The notes under the pieces were generated by a model that worked only from the letters and a program-made list of their open reading frames with translations, had not been told where the DNA came from and ran no database searches. Positions 41,927 through 51,109 of a stretch of DNA of 64,000 nucleotides are shown one piece after another (positions within the stretch are counted from its first letter, which is position 1; every line of letters begins with the position of its first letter). A program made the translations under genes and the position numbers. Origin of the DNA: Halomonas litopenaei (GTDB lineage: Bacteria; Pseudomonadota; Gammaproteobacteria; Pseudomonadales; Halomonadaceae); assembly GCF_003045775.1 (NCBI RefSeq), contig NZ_PXNS01000001.1, positions 186,001 through 250,000 of the forward strand, given 5' to 3'.

Positions 41927-43540
41927 TCAGGGCGCGTCGGCGTCCACGGACACGTAGCGCAGCGGATGCACGTCGAGCGTCGTGGGCTGCCAGCCCTTGA
42001 CGTCCGGCGAGACCAGATTGACGACCACGTAGTCGTAGATCGGCAGCATCACGTCGGCTTCCAGCAGGCGCTGCTCGGCCTCGCTCATCAGCGCGGCGCG
42101 TCGGTCCGCGTCGAGCTCATGGGTGCTGGCCTCGACCAGGGCGTCGTACTCGGGGTCCGCGTAGCCGGTGCTGGCCGCCGCCGAGCCTCCCGCGGCGTAG
42201 GCGTTGAGGAAGTCGTAGGGGTCGTTGACCGTGGCCACGAAGCCGTAGCGGGCGATCTCGAAGTCGCCCTGGCGCAGGCCGGCGAAGTGCACCGCCGCCT
42301 CGCGGTTGACCAGCTCGATCTCCACCCCCAGCGGGCGCCACATGGCGGCGATGGCCACGGCGATCTTCTTGTGGTCTTCCAGGGTATTGTAGGACAGCTC
42401 AAGTTCAAGCGGTCGATCCGGCCCGTAGCCGGCCTGATCCAGCAGCTCCCGGGCCCTGGCCCGGCGGCTGTCCATGTCCTGATCATGGAAGTCGAGGCTT
42501 GCCGAGGTAGGCGAGGCGATGGTGCGGGGCACAAACCAGTAGGACGGCGTCTGGCCCATGCCCAGCAGGCGCTCGGTGATCACCTCGCGGTCGAGCGCCA
42601 GGTTCAGCGCCTCGCGCACCCGCTCATCGCTGAGCGGCGTGCCTTCACGCAGGTTGAGCATATAGAAGTAGCTGCCGATCAGCGGCCCGACGCGCAGCGA
42701 CTCGCTCAGGTTCTCCTGGGCCCACTCGAAGCGCGCGGAAGGCACCGCGCCGTAGGCGATGTCGAGCTCGCCTGAGCGAAAACGGTTCATCAGCGCCGAG
42801 GTGTCCTCGATGGCGTGGAAGTCGACACCCTCCAGCGCCACCTCGTCGGCGGCGTAGTAGCGGGGGTTGCGCTCCACCTCGACCTTGTCCTGGGGCTTCC
42901 AGTCGGTGAGCACGAAGGGTCCGCTGGCCACCATGGTGCCTGGCCGGGTCCAGTCCTCGATGCCGCTGGTGAGCAGGTGCCGGGGCAGAGGTGCGGCCTC
43001 GGTCATCGCCATGGCCTGAAGAAAATAGGCGGTGGGCTCGGATAGCCGGATTTCCAGGGTGCGGGAATCCAGCGCGGTGACGCCGAGGCTCTCGGGTTCG
43101 GCCTCCCCGGTGTTGATCGCCCGGGCGTTGACAATGGGGTAGTAAAGGTTGGCGTTGTGGTTGGCGGTAGCCGGTGTCACCAGGCGTTGCAGGGCGAAGA
43201 CGGCATCGTCGGCGGTGATCGGCTCGCCGTCCGACCACTGTGCCTCGCGCAGCCGGAAGGTGATGACCCGACCGTCGTCGGACAGCTCCCAGGATTCAGC
43301 CAGGCCCGGCACCAGGGCGCCGTCGGGGCCATAGTTGACCAGACGATCGAACAGTTGGCGGGTGATCCGGCTCTCCCAGTTGCCGCTGACCTTCTGCGGA
43401 TCCAGGGTGCTGGGCTCGGCGCCGTTGCCGACCTGAAGAGTGGCGGCCTGGGCGTCGGCAGCGGGCAGACAGAGTCCGAGGCTTGTCGTTGCCATCAGGC
43501 CGGCAAGTGCCAGCGGACGAAAGGCGTCCATGGAGACCAT
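41927..43540 (-). CDS. Periplasmic oligopeptide-binding protein (first)
   Basis: A 537-residue SBP of the OppA/DppA family (cluster C). Signal peptide to about AQA (LALAGLMATTSLGLCLPAADAQA), then the family motifs TLDPQKVSGNWESRI, GLAESWELSDDGRVITFRLRE, WSDGEPITADD and VREALNLALDREVI. It resembles the second binding protein upstream and probably arose by duplication. ATG 43540 has AAGGAC; ATG 43531 is an alternative. Confidence 0.93.
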   Translation of the reverse strand: MVSMDAFRPLALAGLMATTSLGLCLPAADAQAATLQVGNGAEPSTLDPQKVSGNWESRITRQLFDRLVNYGPDGALVPGLAESWELSDDGRVITFRLREAQWSDGEPITADDAVFALQRLVTPATANHNANLYYPIVNARAINTGEAEPESLGVTALDSRTLEIRLSEPTAYFLQAMAMTEAAPLPRHLLTSGIEDWTRPGTMVASGPFVLTDWKPQDKVEVERNPRYYAADEVALEGVDFHAIEDTSALMNRFRSGELDIAYGAVPSARFEWAQENLSESLRVGPLIGSYFYMLNLREGTPLSDERVREALNLALDREVITERLLGMGQTPSYWFVPRTIASPTSASLDFHDQDMDSRRARARELLDQAGYGPDRPLELELSYNTLEDHKKIAVAIAAMWRPLGVEIELVNREAAVHFAGLRQGDFEIARYGFVATVNDPYDFLNAYAAGGSAAASTGYADPEYDALVEASTHELDADRRAALMSEAEQRLLEADVMLPIYDYVVVNLVSPDVKGWQPTTLDVHPLRYVSVDADAP

Positions 43541-43580
43541 AGCGAAGTCCTTGTGGGGTAGGCAGAGCGTCGGTAGGGGA

Positions 43581-43602
43581 CTCGCCTCCTGGTGGAGGCG
43601 AG
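43581..43602. terminator. 9-bp hairpin between the two binding-protein genes
   Basis: CTCGCCTCC and GGAGGCGAG pair around TGGT, 41 bases upstream of the first binding-protein start. It may partly terminate transcription from the upstream oppA copy. Confidence 0.45.
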
Positions 43603-43610
43603 TTCTCGCA

Positions 43611-43649
43611 GCGAGTCGTTGAAGCGAGTCCTTGAAGCGAGTCCTTGAA
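43611..43649. repeat. 13-bp tandem repeat, three copies
   Basis: GCGAGTCSTTGAA occurs at 43611, 43624 and 43637; copies two and three are identical and the first differs by one base. It lies between the two binding-protein genes, next to a second array. Confidence 0.85.
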
Positions 43650-43654
43650 GATAG

Positions 43655-43739
43655 CCCAGCGCTGCTATCTACAAACCCGGCGCTGCTATTTACAAAACCC
43701 AGCGCTGCTGTTTACCAACCCGGCGCTGCTACTCGTCGA
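43655..43739. repeat. 21-bp tandem repeat, four copies, reaching into oppA stop
   Basis: Units like CCCRGCGCTGCTATYTACAAA start at 43655, 43676, 43698 and 43719. The fourth includes the stop codon of the upstream binding-protein gene (TAG, 43731-43729), so the array seems to be copied from that gene's 3' end. Confidence 0.8.
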
Positions 43740-45360
43740 AGGAGATCCAGCGAGACGGGTGATCGTCCTCGATGTTGTCTTCCCAGCCGCTGATCTTCGG
43801 GTTCACCAGGTTGCGTGAGACGTAGTAGAGCATCGGGATCAGGGCGTCGTCGTCCATGGCCAGGGCCTCGGCGCTTTCCATGACGGCCTTGCGCTCATCC
43901 AGGTCAAGGGTGGCAGCGGCCTGGTCGTAGAGGGCGTCGAACTCCTCGTTGGCGTAGGCTCCGTAGTTGTTGCCGACGCCGGAGCGCAGCAGCGCCAGAA
44001 AGTTCTCGGCGTCGTTGTAGTCGGCGATCCAGCCGGCCCGGGCCACGTCGAAGTCCCCCTCGGCGATGGTCTGGTAGTGCACCGTGGCCTCGGCATTGAC
44101 CAGCTCCACCTCGACACCCAGCGGGCGCCACATGGACGACACCGCCACCGCGATCTTCTTGTGCTCGTCGGTGGTGTTGTAGCGCAGGCGCAATTCGAGC
44201 GGTGACTCCTGGCTGTAGCCGGCCTCTTCCAGCAACTGCTTGGCACGGGCCATGCGGGCGTTCATGTCATCGGTGATGTCATTGCCGTCGGCGTCTTCGA
44301 AGCTGGTGTTCTGCACCTGATAGTGATTGATGCCGTCAGGCACGAAGGACAGTGACTTCTGGAAGGTGCCGCCCATGATCTGCTGAGCGATGACGTCGCG
44401 GCGCACCGCCATGTTGAGCGCCTCGCGCACCCTGGGGTCGGCGGTGGGATGACCGTCGCGGTGGTTGAACACGTAGTAGTAGCTGCCGAGGTAGGTGGCC
44501 ATGTGGGTGGCCTCGGGGATCTCTTCCTTCAACAGCGGATACATGCTCGAGGAGTACTCGGTCATGATGTCCAGCTCGCCCGCGCGAAAGCGCGAGACGC
44601 CGGCGTTGCGATCCTCGATGGTGTGGTAGCGCACGCCGTCCAGCGCCACCTGGTCGGCCTCGTAGTACTCGGGATTCTTGACCACGGTGATGCGCGACTG
44701 GGAGATCCACTCGGTGGGGGTGAAGGCACCGTTGGTGACGATGTTGTCGAGATCCACGTAGTCCCGGCCGTACTCCTCGAAGGTGTGCTGTGGCTGGGGG
44801 TAGCCGGTGTAGTGGGTCAGCAGCTGCAGGAAGTAGGGCGTCGGTTGAGTCAGCTGGACCACGAAGGTGCGGCCATCGTCGCGGCTTTCCACGCCAAGCT
44901 CCTCCAGGGGCAGCTCGCCGGTATTGACCTCCCTGGCGTTGACCACCGGATAGAGCATGTAGGCGTACTTGGAGGCGTTGGCCGGGTCCAGCAGGTGGCG
45001 CCAGCCGAACACGAAGTCCTCGGCGGTGACAGGCTCGCCGTCGGACCAGCGGGCATCCTCGCGCAGGCTGAAGGTGTAGGTCTTGCCGTCCTCGGAGACC
45101 TCCCAGTCGGTGGCCATGCCGGGCAGGATCTCGCCGTCCGGGGCGTTCTTGACCAGGCCCTCGTAAACGTCCATCAGGATCTGGGACTCCCACACGCCGC
45201 CAGAGATCTGGGAGGTGTCGAAGGAGGCGAGTTCGCCGGTGACGCCAAGATCGAGGGTCTCGGCCATGGCCGGTGCGCTGATGGCGGCCGCCAGCGAGGA
45301 CAGGGTCAGGCCGGAGGCCAGCGCCAGGCGGCGGGCCCAGCGAGCACGGTTCGCGATCAT
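43729..45360 (-). CDS. Periplasmic oligopeptide-binding protein (second)
   Basis: A 543-residue OppA-family binding protein with signal peptide ending near APAMA. Motifs parallel those of the neighbour: GLVKNAPDGEILPGMATDWEVSEDGKTYTFSLRE, WSDGEPVTAEDFVFGWRHLLDP, VREALNMAVRRDVIA. The region SKYAYMLYPVVNAREVNTGEL is OppA/MppA-like. ATG 45360 with AAGGAAC. It is the first gene of the importer operon, divergent from prfB across 386 bp. Confidence 0.93.
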   Translation of the reverse strand: MIANRARWARRLALASGLTLSSLAAAISAPAMAETLDLGVTGELASFDTSQISGGVWESQILMDVYEGLVKNAPDGEILPGMATDWEVSEDGKTYTFSLREDARWSDGEPVTAEDFVFGWRHLLDPANASKYAYMLYPVVNAREVNTGELPLEELGVESRDDGRTFVVQLTQPTPYFLQLLTHYTGYPQPQHTFEEYGRDYVDLDNIVTNGAFTPTEWISQSRITVVKNPEYYEADQVALDGVRYHTIEDRNAGVSRFRAGELDIMTEYSSSMYPLLKEEIPEATHMATYLGSYYYVFNHRDGHPTADPRVREALNMAVRRDVIAQQIMGGTFQKSLSFVPDGINHYQVQNTSFEDADGNDITDDMNARMARAKQLLEEAGYSQESPLELRLRYNTTDEHKKIAVAVSSMWRPLGVEVELVNAEATVHYQTIAEGDFDVARAGWIADYNDAENFLALLRSGVGNNYGAYANEEFDALYDQAAATLDLDERKAVMESAEALAMDDDALIPMLYYVSRNLVNPKISGWEDNIEDDHPSRWISFDE

Positions 45361-45607
45361 GTCAGTTCCTTGTTCGTGTTGGCATTGTTGTCGCGGGCCG
45401 GGCCGTTGGCAGCGCGGTTCGCTGCGACCACGGCCATTGTGGGAAGGCCGCACAAGGCGTGCGACACCGGCTAAGCCCGCTTAGTCGATATCGACCATCG
45501 CGCCGTGGCTCCGGTGCTGTCCAGACGAAAATTTTCATGACGTCTTGCGTTTCGTCGATAGCCCCGTGGGAGCCCTTGTGGCAAGGGGGCTCGATGGCAG
45601 GAGCAGG
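45361..45607. other. Divergent intergenic region oppA/prfB, first part
   Basis: No gene seen. An AT-rich stretch (ACGAAAATTTTCATGACGTC, near 45524-45545) may belong to the minus-strand oppA promoter, and an imperfect hairpin (GAGCCCTTG with CAAGGGGGCTC) lies at about 45569-45591. Confidence 0.4.
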
Positions 45608-45636
45608 ATGACGGGGTTAGACGTTTTGGCTACAAT
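45608..45636 (+). promoter_or_regulatory. Candidate sigma-70 promoter for prfB-lysS
   Basis: ATGACG (45608-45613, four of six) and TACAAT (45631-45636, five of six) are spaced 17 bp, about 105 bases before the prfB ATG. Confidence 0.5.
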
Positions 45637-45746
45637 GCATCCCCTTTATCGCGGCCTGGCCGACGATCATCGCAACTGGCCCATCGCCACCGGCGCATCG
45701 CGAGCGCACGCCGGCACCCGGCGAGGGACGACAAAAGGCGAACTTC

Positions 45747-46845
45747 ATGTTGGAAACCAACCCGATTCACAACCTCATCAAGGACCTGTCTGAGCGGACA
45801 GACGTCCTGAGGGGGTATCTTTGACTATGCCGAAAAGAAAGATCGGCTAGAGGAAGTCACCCGCGAGCTCGAGGACCCGGCGGTCTGGAACGACCCGGAC
45901 TACGCCCAGAAGCTCGGCAAGGAACGTGCCTCGCTGGAGCTGGTGGTCGCCACCATCGACGAGCTGGACCAGGGCCTCGGCGACAGCCGCGACCTGCTGG
46001 AGCTGGCCGAGATGGAAGACGACGAGGCCACCGTGGCCGAGGTCGAGAAGGAACTGGCCTCGATGCAGGCCAACCTCGAGAAGCTCGAGTTCCGGCGGAT
46101 GTTCTCCGGCGAGATGGACGAGAACAGCGCCTATCTCGACATCCAGGCGGGCTCCGGCGGCACCGAGGCCCAGGACTGGGCCAACATGCTGCTGCGCATG
46201 TATCTGCGCTGGGCCGAGTCCCACGGTTTCAAGGCCGAGATCATCGAGCTGTCGGCCGGTGAAGTGGCCGGGATCAAGTCGGCCACGGTGCACGTCCAGG
46301 GCGAGTACGCCTTCGGCTGGCTGCGCACCGAGACCGGGGTGCATCGTCTGGTGCGCAAGAGTCCGTTCGACTCCGGCGGCCGCCGCCACACCTCCTTTGC
46401 CTCGGTGTTCCTGTCGCCGGAGATCGACGACAGCTTCGAGGTCGAGATCAATCCGGCGGATCTGCGCGTCGACACCTACCGCTCCAGCGGCGCCGGTGGT
46501 CAGCACGTCAACACCACCGACTCGGCGGTGCGGATCACCCACGAGCCGTCCGGCGTGGTGGTGTCGTGCCAGAGCCAGCGCAGCCAGCACGCCAACCGCG
46601 ACTTCGCCATGAAGCAGTTGAAGGCGAAGCTGTGGGAGCTGGAGATGCAGAAGCGCAACGCCGCCAAGCAGGAGGCCGAGGACTCCAAGGCCGACATCGG
46701 CTGGGGCAGCCAGATCCGTTCCTATGTGCTGGACGACCAGCGCATCAAGGACCTGCGCACCGGCGTGCAGTCGAGCAACTGCGACAAGGTGCTCGACGGC
46801 GATCTTGACCAGTACATCGTCGCGAGCCTCAAGCAGGGGCTTTAA
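45747..46845 (+). CDS. prfB: Peptide chain release factor 2 with programmed +1 frameshift
   Basis: Terminates translation at UGA and UAA. Translation starts at ATG 45747 and reads 25 codons to CTT followed by in-frame TGA (45822-45824). The classic slippery context AGG GGG TAT CTT TGA C is intact, with AGGGGG acting as internal Shine-Dalgarno. Skipping T45822 continues at GAC 45823 and gives a 365-residue protein, the normal RF2 length. The stop-recognition SPF (KSPFDSGG) and the catalytic GGQ (GAGGQHVN) are present. Low RF2 raises frameshifting, an autoregulatory loop. Confidence 0.97.
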
Positions 46846-46995
46846 GCGACCGTCGCCAAGCCCACCGCGTCGCGACCTCGCCCCGGGAGCCAAGTGGCCT
46901 CGGGGCGTTTCGCCACCACCATTCATGGGTCCCGTGCCGGGGCCGTTCGGGGAACCGCCGTGGCGGCTTCCCTGCCGTGACAGAGACGAGTAGCC

Positions 46996-48525
46996 ATGGC
47001 CAACCAGGATACGCCTTCCACCAATGACGCCGTTGCCGAAGAGAACCGCCTGATCGCGGAGCGCCGCGCCAAGCTGGCGGCTCGTCGCGAGCGTGCCGAG
47101 GCCGAGGGCGGCAGCGCCTTCCCCAACGACTTTCGCCGTGACAGCCTGGCCGCCGAGCTCGAGGCGGAACTCGGCGAGCATGACAAGGAAGCGCTGGAGT
47201 CGCTGGGCCGCGAGGCCGCGGTCGCCGGGCGCATCATGCGCAAGCGCGGTCCCTTTATCGTGATCCAGGACGTCAGCGGCCAGATCCAGCTCTACGTCGA
47301 CAAGAAGGGGCTGAATCCCGCCCTGCTCGAGGACATCAAGGGCTGGGACATCGGCGACATCGTGGCCGGCCAGGGCCCGGTGCACAAGTCCGGCAAGGGC
47401 GACCTGTACGTGATGATGCGCGAGGCCAAGCTCCTGACCAAGAGCCTGCGCCCGCTGCCCGACAAGTTCCACGGCCTCACCGACATGGAAGCGCGCTACC
47501 GCCAGCGCTACGTCGACCTGATCATGAATCCGGACTCGCGCCGGGTGTTCGAGACCCGTGCCGGCATCATCAGCGCCATGCGCCGCTTCTTCGAGGATCG
47601 CGGCTTCATGGAGGTGGAAACGCCGATGCTGCAGCCGATCCCTGGCGGCGCCACGGCGCGTCCCTTCATCACCCACCACAATGCGCTGGACATCGACATG
47701 TACCTGCGTATCGCGCCAGAGCTTTACCTGAAGCGCCTGGTGGTGGGGGGCTTCGAGCGGGTCTTCGAGATCAACCGCAACTTCCGCAACGAAGGGCTAT
47801 CCACCCGCCACAACCCCGAGTTCACCATGGTCGAGTTCTACTGGGCCTACGTGGACTACCAGGCGCTGATGGATCTGACCGAGGCGATGCTGCGCGAGAT
47901 CGCCCAGAAGGTGCTCGGCACCACCACCCTGAACTACCAGGGAGCGACCTACGATCTGGGCCAGCCGTTCGTGCGGATGACCCTGCGCGAGGCGATCCTG
48001 GCTCACGGCGAAGGCATCGAGGCTGCGGACATCGACGAGCTCGACGCCGCCCGTGCCCTGGCCGAGCGCCTCGGCATCAAGGTCAAGGATGGTTGGGGAC
48101 TCGGCAAGCTGCAGACCGAGATCTTCGAGGAGGTGGCCGAGGCGCGCCTGGACCAGCCGACCTTCATCACCGAGTATCCGGCCGAGGTCAGCCCGCTGGC
48201 GCGGCGCAACGACGCCAATCCCTTCGTCACCGACCGCTTCGAGTTCTTCGTCGGCGGCCGCGAGATCGCCAACGGCTTCTCCGAGCTCAATGACGCCGAG
48301 GACCAGGCCGAGCGCTTCCGCGCCCAGGCGGCCGAGAAGGACGCCGGTGACCTGGAGGCGATGTACTACGACGCCGACTACGTGCGCGCGCTCGAGGTAG
48401 GCCTGCCGCCCACCGCCGGCGAGGGCATCGGTATCGACCGCCTGGTGATGCTGTTCACCGACAGCCCCTCGATCCGCGACGTGCTGCTGTTCCCGGCGAT
48501 GCGCCCGGAAGCCGGCGAGGCCTGA
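46996..48525 (+). CDS. lysS: Lysyl-tRNA synthetase, class II
   Basis: Charges tRNA-Lys. The 509-residue protein has an OB-fold anticodon-binding domain ([27 protein letters not shown]) and a class II core: motif 1 ([17 protein letters not shown]), motif 2 ([18 protein letters not shown]) and motif 3 ([10 protein letters not shown]). prfB-lysS is a conserved pair. The ATG at 46996 follows a weak GAGACGAG box. Confidence 0.97.
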   Translation: MANQDTPSTNDAVAEENRLIAERRAKLAARRERAEAEGGSAFPNDFRRDSLAAELEAELGEHDKEALESLGREAAVAGRIMRKRGPFIVIQDVSGQIQLYVDKKGLNPALLEDIKGWDIGDIVAGQGPVHKSGKGDLYVMMREAKLLTKSLRPLPDKFHGLTDMEARYRQRYVDLIMNPDSRRVFETRAGIISAMRRFFEDRGFMEVETPMLQPIPGGATARPFITHHNALDIDMYLRIAPELYLKRLVVGGFERVFEINRNFRNEGLSTRHNPEFTMVEFYWAYVDYQALMDLTEAMLREIAQKVLGTTTLNYQGATYDLGQPFVRMTLREAILAHGEGIEAADIDELDAARALAERLGIKVKDGWGLGKLQTEIFEEVAEARLDQPTFITEYPAEVSPLARRNDANPFVTDRFEFFVGGREIANGFSELNDAEDQAERFRAQAAEKDAGDLEAMYYDADYVRALEVGLPPTAGEGIGIDRLVMLFTDSPSIRDVLLFPAMRPEAGEA

Positions 48526-48539
48526 GCCGTTCGGCCTGG

Positions 48540-48564
48540 CCACCGGGGATAATGTCCCCAGTGG
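48540..48564 (+). terminator. Hairpin after lysS
   Basis: CCACCGGGGA pairs with TCCCCAGTGG (one mismatch) around TAATG, 15 bases past the lysS stop. No T run. The tandem repeat begins directly after it. Confidence 0.5.
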
Positions 48565-48565
48565 T

Positions 48566-48645
48566 CGGGCCGATGGATTGTCGGCGGGGTCGGGCCGATG
48601 GATGGTTGGCGGGGCCGGGCCGGTGGATTGTCGGCGGGGCCGGGC
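48566..48645. repeat. 25-bp tandem repeat, three copies plus a fragment
   Basis: Units starting CGGGCCGRTGGATTGTCGGC lie at 48566, 48591 and 48616, with five bases of a fourth at 48641, followed by TTTTG. Copies differ at two or three positions. It sits between lysS and the following gene. Confidence 0.9.
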
Positions 48646-48709
48646 TTTTGCTGGCAAGCGAGGCCCTTAGCACCCATAATGGCTGCGATTCGACGTCGAG
48701 GAGACCGCG

Positions 48710-49096
48710 ATGAAACTGCTCAACCGCTCCGCCCTGAGCGTCAGACCCACCCAGCACTTTGTTGACTGGATCAATGCCCTGGAACCGACCATGGGCGATG
48801 ACGACCTCACGCTCGCCGACGTCGACCGGGAAAGCACGGTCTACCTGATCCCGGAGATGGACACCCCCGAGGCGCTGGAAGCCTTCGTTCGCGAGCGCTA
48901 TCTCGAGGTGCTCGAGAACGAACTGCGCGCCTGGGAAGAGGACGAACGGCAGTGGCCCGAGGCCCTGAACTGGGAGCTGTTCCAGCGCTTCTTGCAGGTC
49001 GAGCACAGCTATCTGGCGATCGATCTGGATGGCGAGGCTGCGCTTGAGATCTCCGAGGTGGACGACGAACTGCTGGCCGACCTCGAGCAGGACTGA
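48710..49096 (+). CDS. Small acidic conserved hypothetical protein
   Basis: A 128-residue, very acidic cytoplasmic protein with no signal peptide or membrane helix. Recognisable features are the N-terminal MKLLNRSALSVRPTQHFVDWIN and a Trp/Glu-rich middle (ELRAWEEDERQWPEALNWELFQRF). Proteins of this appearance accompany lysS in pseudomonads, but no function is known to me. ATG 48710 with GAGGAGA. A hairpin terminator follows. Confidence 0.75.
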   Translation: MKLLNRSALSVRPTQHFVDWINALEPTMGDDDLTLADVDRESTVYLIPEMDTPEALEAFVRERYLEVLENELRAWEEDERQWPEALNWELFQRFLQVEHSYLAIDLDGEAALEISEVDDELLADLEQD

Positions 49097-49152
49097 GCAG
49101 CGCGGCCTGTCGCCGCTGATCAGTGTCTGCCGGATGTACCCCGCAGGTGTCG

Positions 49153-49178
49153 ACGAGACCGGCCACGGCCGGTCTCGT
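49153..49178. terminator. 12-bp hairpin after the small acidic protein gene
   Basis: ACGAGACCGGCC and GGCCGGTCTCGT pair perfectly around AC, followed by TG. It separates this gene from the MFS gene. Confidence 0.6.
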
Positions 49179-49258
49179 TGCGTGCCGGCATGACCTCCTG
49201 TGTCTGACCACCCCGATGCAAGACAACACCCGCCTAGACAACACCAGGAATTGCCCCG

Positions 49259-50725
49259 ATGAGTCGACTGTTCTCCACCCGTGACGGCGACGACGGCCTG
49301 CCCGGGCCGGAGCGACGGCTGGCGGTCATCGCCCTGGTGCTGGGGACCCTGATGGCGGTGGTGGACACCACCATGATCAATATCGCGCTGCCCTCCATGG
49401 CGCGGGATCTGGGCGTGTCCGACGCTCGCGCGGTGTGGATCACCAACCTGTTCCAGGTAGTCTGTGCGGCCATGCTGCTGGTGTTCGCCGCCGCCAGCGA
49501 GCTGCTCAGTCGGCGCAAGGTCTACGTGGCAGGGCTCACCCTGTTCGTAGTGGCGGCGCTAGGCAGCGCGCTGTCGCCCAACTTCGAGACCCTGCTGGTG
49601 TTTCGCGCCCTGCAGGGCGTCGGCGCCGCCGCCACCCTGTCGATCGGGCCGAGCCTGTATCGCTCGATCTTTCCCTCTCGTCTGCTCGGCAGCGCCCTGG
49701 GGCTGTCGTCGCTGGTGGTGGCGGGGGGCTACGCCGCCGGCCCGTCGATCGGTGGTCTGGTGCTGTCGGTGGCCAACTGGCCGTGGCTGTTCGCCCTGAA
49801 CGTGCCGCTGGGCGCCGCCGCCGCGGTCATGGCCTGGCGAGCCCTGCCCAGGGAGGAACGCCGCGAGGGCAACTTCGACGCCTTCGGCGCCCTGGCCTCC
49901 ATGGCCATGCTGGCGGGACTGTTCATGTGCATGGACGCCGTCGGTCATCGCGCGCCGCTGGCCGAGATCCTGGCCTGGCTGGCGGTGACGGTGGTGTCGG
50001 CGGTGGCCTTTATCCGTCGCCAGGGGCGGGCTCCCCATCCGCTGCTGCCGCTGGGGCTGTTTCGTGAACCGCGTTTCAGCCTGGCAGTGTCCGCCCAGGG
50101 CACCGCCTTCATCGGGCAAGGGCTGACCTTCGTTGCGCTGTCGTTTCTCTACCAGCAGCAGATGGGCTACTCGGCGCTGCATACCGCCTGGTTGTTTACC
50201 CCCTGGCCGCTGACCATCATGGTGGTCGGGCCGCTGTCTGGTCGTCTGGCCGATCGCTTCAACCCGAGCGTGGTGGCGAGCGTCGGCCTGGTCATGCTGT
50301 TGCTGGGGCTGGTCAGCCTGGCGGCGCTGCCGCAGGACGCCAGCGCGATCGACAGCCTGTGGCGTACCGCCCTGTGTGGCGCAGGCTTCGGCCTGTTCCA
50401 GCCGCCCAACAACCGTGAACTGATGACCAGCGTACCCAAGGCCCGCAGCGCCAACGCCTCGGGGGTGATGAGTACCACCCGCACGGTGGGGCAGTCGCTG
50501 GGGGTGGCCCTGGTCGGGCTGTGCCTGGCCGCCGGCGCTGGCGTTCAGCAGGCGTTGTGGGTCGGCGCTGCCACCACCTTGCTGGCGCTGGTGATCAGCC
50601 TGGTGCGTATCCCCCGGGCCCATCGTGCGTATCGTGCGGCGCGGGAGCAGAAGAAGGCCGCGCGGGCCGGCTACTCCGAACGAGTGGGCGAGGACTCCCC
50701 GAACCGGGTCGCGGATCGGGCTTAG
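49259..50725 (+). CDS. MFS multidrug exporter, DHA2 (14-span) family
   Basis: A 488-residue inner-membrane drug:proton antiporter. About 14 hydrophobic segments are visible. The DHA2 motif near span 1 (LMAVVDTTMINIALPSMARDLG) and motif C (GYAAGPSIGGLV) point to the QacA/SmvA group. The loop with RALQGVGAAA is motif-B-like. The substrate is not readable. A charged C-terminal tail follows the last span. ATG 49259. Confidence 0.88.
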   Translation: MSRLFSTRDGDDGLPGPERRLAVIALVLGTLMAVVDTTMINIALPSMARDLGVSDARAVWITNLFQVVCAAMLLVFAAASELLSRRKVYVAGLTLFVVAALGSALSPNFETLLVFRALQGVGAAATLSIGPSLYRSIFPSRLLGSALGLSSLVVAGGYAAGPSIGGLVLSVANWPWLFALNVPLGAAAAVMAWRALPREERREGNFDAFGALASMAMLAGLFMCMDAVGHRAPLAEILAWLAVTVVSAVAFIRRQGRAPHPLLPLGLFREPRFSLAVSAQGTAFIGQGLTFVALSFLYQQQMGYSALHTAWLFTPWPLTIMVVGPLSGRLADRFNPSVVASVGLVMLLLGLVSLAALPQDASAIDSLWRTALCGAGFGLFQPPNNRELMTSVPKARSANASGVMSTTRTVGQSLGVALVGLCLAAGAGVQQALWVGAATTLLALVISLVRIPRAHRAYRAAREQKKAARAGYSERVGEDSPNRVADRA

Positions 50726-50797
50726 TCAGCGGCTGGGCGAGGGCGTACAATGGCACAGTATGTACAAAATTAACCGTCACAGACGCGAGTACCCATC

Positions 50798-51109
50798 ATG
50801 AGTATTCAGGCGACCATCGAACACAAGCTAAAGGCCCTGGAGCCCACCGAACTGGTGGTCGAGAACGAGAGCCACATGCACAGCGTGCCGCCGAACTCGG
50901 AAACCCACTTCAAGGTGACCCTGGTCTCCGAGCGCTTTTCCGGGCTGATGCCGGTCAAGCGCCACCAGCAGATCTACTCGCTGCTGGCCGATGAACTGTC
51001 CGGCCCGGTCCACGCCCTGGCGCTGCACCTTTACACCCCCGGTGAGTGGGATAGCCGCAGTGCACCGCGTCCGGACTCGCCCAACTGCATGGGCGGCTCA
51101 CGCTCGTGA
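50798..51109 (+). CDS. BolA-family protein
   Basis: A 103-residue BolA-like protein; such proteins bind [2Fe-2S] monothiol glutaredoxins and affect iron and stress responses. The fold signature is ESHMHSVPPNSETHFKVTLVSERFSG, then VKRHQQIYSLLADEL with the conserved RH, and VHALALHLYTPGEW. The last 20 residues (with Cys-Met-Gly-Gly) are family-typical. The stop overlaps the following GTG start (GTGA). TACAAT at 50746 may be part of its promoter. Confidence 0.93.
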   Translation: MSIQATIEHKLKALEPTELVVENESHMHSVPPNSETHFKVTLVSERFSGLMPVKRHQQIYSLLADELSGPVHALALHLYTPGEWDSRSAPRPDSPNCMGGSRS

